Shown here piece by piece: positions 1 through 10,600 of a DNA stretch of 64,000 nucleotides. The notes beneath the pieces are model-generated. The model saw only the letters and a list, made by a program, of their open reading frames with translations, did no database searches and had not been told where the DNA came from. The translations under genes and the position numbers were made by a program. Location of the stretch: the NCBI GenBank assembly GCA_964016985.1, contig OZ024831.1, positions 24,486,706 through 24,550,705 of the forward strand, written 5' to 3'. Position 1 is the first letter of the stretch. Each line of letters opens with the position of its first letter. The stretch comes from Anodontia alba (Eukaryota; Mollusca; Bivalvia; Lucinida; Lucinidae).

Positions 1-372
1 TGCCTCCTCTCATAAGTGTGAGGTTGTTAAGTCTTTTTGGGCTTCTGAAAAGGTGAAAGTTTTAAACCATCCACCTTATTCACCTGGCCTGAGTCCCTGT
101 GACTTCTTTTTATATCCAAGGCTTAAGAAAATGCTTTCTGGAAATAAGTATACGTCTAGAAGTTCTCTTGGCAGCGTTTTTTTTTTCAGTGTCTCCAACA
201 GATACCAAAAGAAGACTATTTATCTGCTTTTCGCGACTGGGTAAAAAGGTTACAAAAGTGTGTTTCAGTAAAGGGGGAATACTTTGAAGGTTTGTAATAA
301 AAATATGTTTGATAAAACGTAGCACTGAAGTAATCCGAACCCAGTGACAAAACATTTTGCAGGACCCTCGTA
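1..372 (+). pseudogene. mariner-like transposase C-terminal fragment with 3' terminal repeat
   Basis: From base 2 the frame reads through HPPYSPGLSPCDFFLYPRLK, the hallmark C-terminal block of mariner DD34D transposases (DNA cut-and-paste, nucleus). The Asp in the usual SPDL motif is Gly here. The following Asp (CDFF), which by spacing in the family should be the third catalytic residue, is kept. A frameshift at the T run near 175-186 breaks the gene. From 187 another frame continues with IPKEDYLSAFRDW and ends in GEYFEGL and a stop at 295-297, the usual mariner C-terminus. The right end reads GGACCCTCG then TA at 371-372, compatible with a TACGAGGGTC-type terminal repeat and TA duplication. 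The N-terminal part lies outside the window. This is a dead copy. Confidence 0.85.
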
Positions 373-922
373 GGCAGGGCTTACACCTGCTTTATACTAT
401 ATTATTTACTCTAGAAGTATTTGCTGATCAAACATTGGTCAGATCTATGCAAATTATACGTGAATTTTATTTATTTTGTATATTTGTTTGGATTTTATTT
501 GTTAATAAAATATGTGTTGCTTTTCTCGGCTGATATTTAAAAATTGATGTTTGACAGCAAAAGTGTACACATCTCCGAAATTGTATCAAGTGGAACGTCC
601 TCTTACACAATTTAGTATGCTCGAAATAAAGGTTAAATAAGGTCTTACGTTTACAATGCTTCGTTGTCTCCATATTCAGGTCTGTCTATATGAAACTGAA
701 AATAAATGAAAATATATCATAACAAAAAATATGACTATAAGTTAGGTTTCAATTTACAGAGAACAATCTAGATAATTATTACTTTTAGCTCTATTTAATC
801 ATTAAATATTTAAGCAGTATACAAGATTTTTGTTGCTCTATACTAAAAAAAGACATGCGTTATATCAACAATTTTATTCTTTTCTAAGTGTAGTTTATGG
901 TATGCTTATGTATATTAATACA
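373..922. other. AT-rich stretch, nothing recognised
   Basis: AT-rich sequence with short non-overlapping open frames only. I see no splice-bounded exon and no repeat copy. Confidence 0.5.
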
Positions 923-1200
923 CATTACGAAAACACGCCTATTCAAATATATTGAAAATTTCACCACCAAAAACTGAAAGTTTTCAGATAAAAATGCTGA
1001 TATTTTTTTTATATTTCTGCTCAAAACAAAGACTGTGGGTACTCGTTAGAACCGCCTTCCCGAGGCGGTTCTAACGAATACTCACAATCTATATTTTTGT
1101 GCAGAAATAAGAAAATAATTATACCCCTGTAAACCCCAGTTTTACTAAATAAAAGTAGGGTTTAAGGCGGTCAAAATTATATAGGTATGATTTCGCGATG
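923..1200 (-). mobile_element. Family A MITE, copy 1
   Basis: The copy starts CATTACGAAAACACGCCTAT and ends ATAGGTATGATTTCGCGATG, which are inverted termini. The centre is the family palindrome (GTGGGTACTCGTTAGAACCG facing its complement around 1063). The distal arm carries the small hairpin AAACCCCAGTTTTACT/AGTAGGGTTT. It has no coding capacity. No clear target-site duplication can be picked out because the ends CAT...ATG are themselves complementary. Confidence 0.9.
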
Positions 1201-1622
1201 TGTAACAAATTATGCATAAGCGTCAAATATCATGTTTCTCCTCAAAACAGTGGAAGCATGTGGCTATTCATGATGTCTGCAAAGTAAATGTAGTTACATG
1301 TATCCAGGAAAGAACCACAAACCGGATAACCATAAGGTTTGTTTTGTTCTTTTTTCGTGTGCTGGTTCAATTAAAGAACTTACACCATTTCCAAGCATTT
1401 CAGCTTCAGTCATCCAGGAAGTAGTAGCTGTTGTAGCGGAGGATAATTCTTCTACAGTAAAGGAAGATGGTTGTGTCGAAATAATGGAAGACGTGTCCTC
1501 GAGGAGAGCAACTGCAAAAATGTAAACTATCGGTGAAGCGAAATATAAATCCAATATATAAATACAAATTGGCTTCTTTCAAAAGAATCAACATGAAAGG
1601 TATGCTTCTTTCTGTTGAAGAG

Positions 1623-1626
<4 letters not shown>
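1201..1626. other. No gene recognised
   Basis: Mutually antisense open frames at 1298-1525 and 1294-1554 have no splice support that I can chain to anything. No repeat family member is recognised. Confidence 0.4.

Positions 1627-1682
<56 letters not shown>
1627..1682. repeat. (TA)n microsatellite
   Basis: Uninterrupted TA dinucleotide run of about 28 units. It creates artefactual IYIY open frames on both strands. Confidence 0.98.
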
Positions 1683-1685
<3 letters not shown>

Positions 1686-2184
1686 GAACTGATCTGTTCT
1701 TTGCGTAATTCCTGCAATACAATATGAAAGAATTTAAAATGTGGCATGTAGCTACAATTTAAAATAACTAACATTATATGACAACCAAAATTAATCTTTT
1801 GCACTCTCTGCGCAAATACAGCAAAAGACAAATTGGCGATATGTTTTTCCTAATTTTAACCAGAAAGTAGGTTATGACGATTTATATGAAAAGTCAAAGC
1901 CTACATTCTGAGGGAAAAGAAGAAAAAATATAACAAAATGATGTGTGCTGAAATGTCTATCCAGCATGCTAAGCGTTAATAAATAAACACACTGGGACGT
2001 CTTATAATGATGTATGTTACAGCACTGGATATAAGACAGATCACTGATGGACTCTAGAATGTTGTGTGCAAACAAAATGTGTAAATCATATAGAATCAAA
2101 GCACTGACAACACTGGTGGTTGGATTGTCTCTGAGTGTAGGCTGGGAAAATGGTCCTGAACGGGGATTTGAGGCTGTTTCATTA

Positions 2185-2275
2185 ACCATTAACTTCCTGT
2201 AATTTAAGCAAACAGTGGAGACCCTGATCAGACGCCGCGTTCTGTGGCGTCTGATCTAGGCCTGCACTGTTTGTC
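2185..2275. repeat. TTAA-family palindromic core (AAACAGTG...CACTGTTTG type)
   Basis: The core AACAGTGGAGACCCTGATCA, GACGCCGCG and its inverted partner ending CTGCACTGTTTG is the same module found in families C to I. The element boundaries are unclear; TTAACC occurs just upstream. Confidence 0.7.
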
Positions 2276-2570
2276 AATGTCTCAAGTCCAGGCTCTTTAC
2301 ACGGCACTCTGACGTCACAGTGATAAGAATAGCGCGACTGTAAAAAAACCGTTACCTGGATTTCATATAAACGCCCGGTTTGATTTCACTGGTCACTAAT
2401 AATCTAGTAGACTACAACCTTAAGGAAATTTTGGTGTATGTATGACCCGATTGTAAACAATCGACCCAAAAACGAACATGGCTTCTACACATTTTTGTTG
2501 GGATACAACATGGTTGTTTAATCCTACGTTGTTATTTGACTACAAACTGATAGCTAAACATTAAGGCGCG

Positions 2571-2905
2571 TCTCCACTAGTGTCAGTGTGAACTTGCTGG
2601 TCCAAAATTTTGATAGTTCTTAAAGCTTCTGTCCCTCCACTTAAAATAGCAAGAGGATTCCCGAAAATTTCAAAATTACAGAAAAATAATCTAAAAATGA
2701 TATCAAAAGGAAGATTTAAGCTTATCATGCTGGTTAAAAAGACTCAGGAGTCATCAGATGATTTTTCCCAAGAAAATTTGATTCGACATTTCCTGCAAAT
2801 TGCCTCCATAGGAGACAATTTGCGTCAAATATCAAATCCTGATTTCTAGGAAAAATAAGAAAAAATATCATCAATTTGTCAACGCCTTAATTTGCCCCTA
2901 GCGTG
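2571..2905. repeat. Family P palindromic element (GACATTTC...GCAAATTG type)
   Basis: An imperfect inverted repeat centres near 2808: AATTTGATTCGACATTTCCT with GCAAATTG on one side, then CAATTTGCGTCAAATATC. Related palindromes occur at 21749-21808, 56096-56150 and 60768-60825, each followed by sequence like CTCAATTAGCCC. Confidence 0.5.
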
Positions 2906-3356
2906 CTAAGTGTTTAACACACCATGGCGGGAAGTATATAGATAACAAAACAATGAAAAACAAGTAATCATCTCGGTCAGATCAAAAAGTCCCATGGCTA
3001 GTAGCCATAAAACTACTTAAAACCCGAACAACACAAAAACCGTCACCGTAGAACAGTCAGTGGTACAAACAACCGGAAAGGGTAGGAGAGGTTAAGTCGA
3101 TTTAGGTTCAACGTTTATAACTTATACAAAATAAATGTTCTGCCTGTATAGCGGTGCCCGTACTCAATCAGTTAAACATCTCAGAAAAAAATCAAATCAA
3201 TTACAGGGATAAGGGTTCGTGGCAATTACCTCGGAAACGGATAGCCAACACTAACAAAAGCCCCTAGATGAAACACAAAGTTCAAACAAAGATAATAATA
3301 TCAGGTGTCATCTCTATTAACCTATTAAATTCTGGGGACCCCGAAACGGACAATTG
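2906..3356. other. No gene recognised
   Basis: AT-rich, A-run-containing sequence. No exon or known repeat copy is supported. Confidence 0.4.
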
Positions 3357-3412
3357 GTAAATAGTACAGACCCAGATCAGATGCCACAGAATGCGGTGTC
3401 TGATCAAAGTCT
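3357..3412. repeat. Solo palindromic core, TTAA-family type
   Basis: AAATAGTACAGACCCAGATC and AGATGCCACAG face CTGATCAAAGTCTG. This is a diverged copy of the core shared by families C to I, without recognisable element ends. Confidence 0.65.
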
Positions 3413-4394
3413 GCCACAATCACGAAGCACGATGCACCAAAGGAAAGAGATATGAGGAACAAATAAGGAAAACACAAACGCCGCTTATGAAATGAGAGAA
3501 TTGAATGCTTCAATAATATTGGCCTGATTTTCGTTAGAAAGGGACAGCGTAAAGTCTCTTTCGTAACAGAATAGAAACGAATCTGCACTAATGGGGGCCA
3601 CAATCTGTGCCCATAAGTATACAAACCATTTGTTGGTATAATTTAGTACAAAACCGATCAAAGATACTATCAACATAAAACAAAAGCACTTCACGAACTT
3701 TCTGACAGGACCACAACGTATAATGCTTATGATCAGAAATGAAAAAAAATGGTTTCTCATTACTCGTAAGGTAAAGAGAACTTTTTCATATAATGGTTCG
3801 GTCAATAAAATAAGAAATTTATCTTTAATCAGCTTATGCGGCAGTGCTGTAAAAAGCCTGGAAACCATATGTAGAAAAACTACATGCACACTAATATCTA
3901 GATTTATTAAGATAGATTTTGTTTTTTTCTGTGTGGGTCCTATACATTCATCACTTTCTGAAAAATGGTCTGTTCTCTATTTCAAAAGAAAAGCATTGGG
4001 TGCAAACCCTTTTCTCTTAAAATATATCCTATTCATGTGGCAAATTTAAGTTTGACGGAATTGCTTGCCCTGGGTGTGTATCAACCCACTTAAGCAAAAC
4101 AACATTTCCGTTAGTGTAAATGCATCTTTTGCTCACCCGAAAACCCGACATTAGCAATAAGGAATAATAATTACTGGCGCATGTCATATCCTTATAAATA
4201 AAATGTCATATAAGCATAGAGAGCTTGCACATGTAAAACAGAGCTGTGTTCAAAGCGCTGCTTAAGGTTGTGATGGATGTTGCTTTTTGTAATGTCTCTC
4301 ATGCATAGATTCATCAAACTAAGTCTGCTGTTTTCTATTTTATCTATATTGTCTAGTTTTTCCAATTCAAAATGACCTATATTCCTAACTAAAA
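3413..4394. other. 3' flank of the minus-strand gene; weak antisense open frames
   Basis: Downstream of the minus-strand stop codon. It holds overlapping open frames on both strands (3485-3889 minus, 134 codons, hydrophobic; 3723-4049 plus, 108 codons). Neither has recognisable motifs or convincing splice sites, so I do not call either a gene. The minus-strand 3' untranslated region and polyadenylation site must lie here but are not pinpointed. Confidence 0.4.
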
Positions 4395-4689
4395 TTACTT
4401 CTTGATTAAAGGTTTGATACTAAAATAATATGTACTATGGCTTCTATCTGGCACATTGTAGCTAAAATATCTATAAACAGGTTCCCTGATGACCTCATCT
4501 TCTACAAAGTCTCTTTCGATAACCTCTCTGTGATACTCGATTATTTCATCCGTCTCCAGTTCTTCAACAATAACCCCTCGGTGCTCTTCTACGACTTCTT
4601 CAGCCATGACTGGTGCCTGAGAAAATTGCTTCCAGCCGGTATCACGGAAGAAAAGTTTAGGTACCGCTAGAGCTACTGGAGGTACAGAA
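4395..4689 (-). CDS. Terminal exon: acidic cytoplasmic tail
   Basis: Acceptor TTTCTATTTCAG precedes base 4689. The first base T completes the AG left by the 9220 donor, giving Ser. The frame then runs SSVPPVALAVPKLFF and an acidic block (EEVVEEHRGVIVEELETDEI) rich in Glu, Val and Ile. It ends with VYRYFSYNVPDRSHSTYYF and a Lys-rich terminus before the stop at 4397-4395. The several Tyr residues near the end could be phosphorylation or trafficking sites; that is inference. The frame stays open well upstream of the internal ATG at 4607, so that Met is not the start of the protein. Confidence 0.85.
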
Positions 4690-7600
4690 CTGAAATAGAA
4701 ATGTTTACATCCTCAGTGCATTTTCAGAAAACAACATCTATCGTTAATTATCGTGACGGAATGCTGTTAATACTTTAATATATACATTGACTCATGCGAT
4801 ATCACGTGATCATTAAGTGACGTCAAAATAAACCATGGTTCTCTCCATTATGATTGGACGCTGACGACATTATGACGTCAAAGACACTGTTCCGCTATTA
4901 GATTGAAACCAGCGTGCAATTGTTTCCGTTTTAGCCCACGAACCGGATTTTTTAGTCAAATAATGGACGGAAAAATATAAAAAAAAGTATAAGTGATACG
5001 TGGACGGGAAATAATATAAACATAAGTAATAAATAGAGTTTATTCATTCTCCTATTTTAAATATGGGATTTATAAACCGAGGGAGGTAAAAAAATCCGAT
5101 AAAGAAACGAGTGCTTCGCACTCGTTTCTTTATCGGATTTTTTTTACCTCCCGAGGTTTATAAATCCCATATTTAAAATAGGAGAAATGAATAAACTGTA
5201 TATTACATGCATTTCGCAGCAATAGAGTACACCATTTAAGAGGCTTTTGTGGCAAGTCTAGTCTGCCAGTTTGTTTACGCTGTCATTTCTATTTTGAGTC
5301 GGTGTAGTAATACACTGACATTGACAGTTCGAAGCAGTGAACACTCGGCCGCCATTTTGAAAAAAACTAAACGAATCGAGAGATTGAAAAGTGATAAAAT
5401 ATTCCCATTTAAATGGATATTTATGTGTTTCTGTGCTCAGATAGGATTAATTTCTATGCTTGTGACCTGATTCAACGAAAAAAGCATATGGATTTAAACA
5501 TTTTCAGCCGGTAAGTAAGGATTTGAGATCATCCCACGGGTCAAAATCTAGGCCGTTCATATGTTACAAAAAAAAAGTAGTTCCGGTAAAAGAGATTTAT
5601 TTCCCCGGCTAAGAGGAAATATTTCTGCTTAGAAAACAAGGAAAATGCCAGTTTTATGTCTTTCGCCATTACGAAAACACGCCTGTTCAAATATATTGGC
5701 CTATGTTGTACCTAAATTGCATCAGGTCCTTTTCGTGCATTGTGTATCATATGCAAATGTAGACGTGCACATCGACTGCGAAAGGGAACACAACGAAACA
5801 AGAGGATGTCTCATAATGGTAAAAAGCAGTTATCCAAAATGCATAATCGACAACATAGTATTATCACAATCCATAAAGTACGGGAAAAGATACACCTGCA
5901 GGGAAGACAACTCTGACAAACTGGATATTCGTGCACACGAAGACCCTTTAAAAGGATCTAAAAAAGTACGAATATGCACACATCTGGAGCCCAAGATTTC
6001 CTTTTAGAGTAGACCCCTTTTCAGAAGGGCCTTTGTACGCATTAAAACACACAGGAAATCTACAACGTTGTCTCCTTATGCTAAGTTGGTGTATTCAGGT
6101 AAAGATAGTGTATTCAGTCCTCTTAAAACCGAATGCTTTCTGTTCTTAAGCAGCCCCTTGCTTTCATAAATTCCTAACCCTAGGTATTGTCACTACTTTG
6201 ACACATGGCACAGGAAAAAAAAGTTAAAGGTAGATGTACATATTTGGGAAAGTATTACCAACTCTGCTTGCCATCATTGTTTTTGTGGCGTTTTGACTGC
6301 ATTTGTCTGTCGTTCCCTTTGATGTTAAGAACTTAATATGGACCTGATTGTATCAGCTCCTTTCATGTTTGTACCTATCATAACCGGGCCTGTGGAATGG
6401 CAAAATATTTCCTCAATGTATCTTTGTTGGGCATATACTCTGCAAAGGAGTTACGCAGGAGAATTTGATGATACTTTAGGGATATTGTTATTCTATTGCT
6501 CAATAAAAATTATATAATAGATGCTTTACATACGCATTTGAGATGTCGCCGATGATGCGTTTTCAATGTTTTTTTTGTTTGTTTGTTTTTTTACGAAAAG
6601 AGGTGTGTTTGTTTTTGGGTTTTTTTTGTTTTATAAAAAGTCATGACTTTGTATTGACTGAATACTGTTATACTCTACTGGCATTTTATTACACAGCAAA
6701 GAACTCCGCCCAGCATTCTGATATCTAATATGTTATCCAACAGTTCTGTACAATTTCTTGTATTTGTATTGCGTCCAAAGTCGTCATTTCCACATAAAAA
6801 GGTAAGTGAGAGCGCTTCAAATACAATCAGACAAAAGATCAATCTGTATTATCTGCTAGTTTTGCCTCAGTCATACTCAAAGTATTCATCATGAAAACAT
6901 GCCTATATAATTTTGACCCCCTTAAACCCCACTTTTTTATAGCAAAACTGGGGTTTACGGGGTATACATTAGTTTTCTTATTTCTGCTCAAAAACATAGA
7001 TTGTGGGTACTCGTTAGAACCGCCTCGAGGAGGTTCTAACGAGTACCCACAATCTATGTTTTTGAGCAGAAATATGAAAAGATATCAGAACTTTTTATCT
7101 GAACATTTTCATTTTTTGGTGGTAAAAGTTTCAATATATTTGAATAGGCGTGTTTTCATAATGTTTACGTACTATTTCCTAAACATACAGACAGTGTTTA
7201 ATCGTTTAACATACGTATTGGACGAACATAAACTAAGTTCAACAAAAAATCATATAGCAAAACAACACATAAAATAATAACAAATACAGTAAAACCTCGA
7301 TGGCTCGAACACTTTTGGGACCATGGGAATTTATTCGAGACATGGCTAGTTCGAGCCACTAAGGGTAAATCAAGATGCCAGGTCAAAAAGCAAATAGTGA
7401 TAATTCAGTATTTTTATTTTTTTCGTTTTCTTACACAATAATTGTATGTTGAATGTACGCATTAGAATCGGCTCGATGAGGCGATTCTAAATGAGTACAC
7501 ACAACATACTATTTCATGATAAAATAAGAAAATTCACTAAATATTGGTTTTATTGAGCAATCGGAAGAATTTCGTGGGGACTCAAAAACAAGTTCTAATT

Positions 7601-10600
7601 AGCCATGGTAAACGAGCCATCAGTGTTCGAGTCATTGAGGTTTTACTGTAGAATTAAAAAAATATCTTTCATTGTGAATAGTAATGGCTGGCACCATAGC
7701 ACCAGGTAAAGCGCAGAAATACTGATATAAGAAATACTTATATATTTCAATGAAAATATACAGATAATATTTTAGATAACGCCACACAAACTTCTGTTGT
7801 AGTACTAATTAGAAGCGCTTCATCGAGCCGCTTCTAATGAATACAACTACATATGTTTTCTAGGAGAAAAAAGAAGAAACACCTCCTCTTATCTAGAGCT
7901 ATGTGACATTGTAACGACCAGCGCAACTTCCCATATTGTCAGGCATTACTACATGTACAACCGTTTATGTGAACATCGTAGTCGTAGACAGGGCACCCGA
8001 TCACTGCAATCATTTCACGCATAATAAGTAGTGGTGACTGTTTCCGTAAAATGTACAAACAACGATCAGGCTGTGAGAAAGCGCTGTCGCCCTGCTACAA
8101 TAAACTTTATCTATATCTACATGATACAATAAGATTCATTTAGCTTACTGCCTACAATCTACATTTCCAGCATAACAAAATAAAATTTCTGCCTACAATT
8201 TATATTTCCATCATAACAAAATAAGATACATTAAACGTGACTAGTACAAGTACACATTCTTTCCCCGTACTATAGTTCACTGGAATGCCCTAGAACACTA
8301 CATCTCCGTCCTACCTACTGTGGCACAATATATCTTTTAACTATATTAACTCTTGTTTCACACCTATATATTCTTTTTCTTAACTGTGCACATCTTTTAT
8401 TTTCAGCTAACCCCCTTTTGCACTCGTTTACCGAACCCCGTCTGACGTCTACTTCGGAGGTTAAGACGTAACGGAAGAACGTACTGCCTACAATCTATAT
8501 GACGTAGTATTTCCATCATAACAAAGTAAGCCACGTTTAGCGTACTGCTTGCAATCTATGATTTCATCATAAGAAAATAAGATTACTGCCTGCAATTTGT
8601 ATTTCCTTCGTAACAAAAAAAAAAAAAAAAAAAAAAAAAAGATACATTTAGCTTACTGCCTATAATCTGTTTAGTATTTCCATCTTAACAAAATAAGATA
8701 CGTTTAACGTAGTGCCTACAAATATGTTGCTGGCCATCACTGATCCAGCAATGGTGGTGAAAAGACATATGCTCTGTATTACTTACTGTATTTCCTGCAA
8801 ATATTGGAACAAACATGTCTGAGGAAAAGGTGTAGACATAGACTGGACGTCCCGGAACACAATTCGTAATCAGGGTCTACACCATTTGTCGCGAATCCAG
8901 CAGTTTTAGACTGATCAATGGGTAGTAAAATGGACGCTCAAAATGTAGGACACTTATAGTAAGGAATTAAGATGGCCCAATAGTTAATTTAACTTCTGTC
9001 CTGCTGAATAAATTTAGAAGCCACGTCCATTTCTAATTTTCAACCAATCAGATTACTTGATCCAGATTGTAGATATAAATTCACATACTTAATGGCAAAC
9101 AGTGCAGATCCAGACCAGTTGGCTTCTTCAGAAGCCAACTGATCTGAATCTACACTGTTTGCAAAGGCAGGGCATACCCGTGCTCAGCAGGACTAGGGTT
9201 AAATATAGTATATACCTACCTTACAGTATCCCCCTCGTCTTTCCCTCGGTTTGCTCGGCGGAAGAAGGCAAAACACCAGGAGCATAAAACCACAAGGGCG
9301 GCTGTTCCGACTAGAACTGGTAGCAGTACAGTGAGAAGATCGCCCTCAACATCATCAATATACACAATTAGAGCTTCACAGTATTTGCCATGGGACTTCG
9401 AGGTGCAGCTAGATATTGAAAAATTAGGAAGTGAGAAAGTCAAATGTGCAACCATACAAGTGAATGTGTATTGCATTAATTTCAAGAGAATCACACACTA
9501 ATCAAGATAATAGCATAAAAAAGCAATAAAAGTCATGTTCTTACATAAAATTGTGCATTATCATTAATTTTAACTTTTAGGCGAACACAAGTCACTGAAT
9601 GATCTCTAATAGGAAAAGGCAGCAAAATAACAAAACATCATTAAAATGTTTGTCACATCAAATGAGCCGCAATGTCAGAAAACGAACATTCGGACATGTG
9701 CGTCCGGCGAAGATTCAGATTAGCCTGCACATTCGCACAGTCTGATAAGAATCTTCACTGTGCGCATTTTGGGAAGTCAAGGATGCAGCGGTCCACCATG
9801 CGGACAACAAAGACTGTGAACTCGCACAGACTGCCCTTAGTCTTCATTGGGTACACAAGTCGGGAATAACATTCTGTGGCTCAGATGCTAATGGCCTACA
9901 AAAATTCAAATATTCATGTCAGCTTGATTAAAAGTTGAACTAGTGTCAAAGTGAGAACAGGGATTTAACTCAGGCAAACACGTACTTTAAGCACAACAGA
10001 GGCAGACACAGGTTATCAAGACCAAAAATGGTAAGTGAAAAGTCCAGGGAGTGCCACAATCACAAGCCGCAGCCCATACCAGACACGAAAGGAAGAGGAA
10101 ACAGGCAAAACAAAACAAGTGCAAATCGAACAAAAAGCACTAAGATTAGCTCTCTCTTCCCCAAGCGAGGTTATTGCAATGCTAAAAGGACTGAAAAATA
10201 CAATAAAAAAATACCACAAGGCAAGACTTAAAACAAATCGCCTCGTAGAATAAACAACAATGCAGCAAAGAGTAAGACTAGCACCTGGACCACCGCCTTA
10301 GAACGGTTAGTAGAATATACCACCGGCGGGGCGGGGGGAGAGTGGGGTTTAAAGCATTTTTACGGCCAGCCAACATCACCCTGCGTCCCGATGCTACTCA
10401 TAATACAAAAAAATACATAAAAGTTCGGTTCGCCTAAAGGCTCCCAACTCGGGCAATGCATCAAAGCGAAAACATAAAAATCAAATTAATCACTATAATA
10501 AACAAAGACGAGTACTCATGGCAATTCTGTGCCAAAGTAAATGAAAACCAGTAGTTAAACCACGACGGCCCAAGCCATAGGCATATCTTCAAGCCCCAAC

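Noticed and set aside
3485..4049. Overlapping 134- and 108-codon antisense frames
   Set aside because: Both are AT-rich, hydrophobic and without motifs or splice partners; neither can be preferred.
4395..4607. Stand-alone 70-residue acidic protein starting at the ATG at 4607
   Set aside because: The frame continues upstream to a consensus acceptor at 4689 and joins in phase to the transmembrane exon, so it is a terminal exon.
6891..7277. 128-codon plus-strand frame
   Set aside because: It is a translation of family A copy 2; similar NFDPLKPHFY-type frames recur in most A copies and are not genes.
9216..9494. Single-exon membrane protein starting at the ATG at 9492
   Set aside because: Sequence upstream of 9408 is a pyrimidine tract and intron. 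The acceptor at 9408 completes an EGF module begun in another exon.
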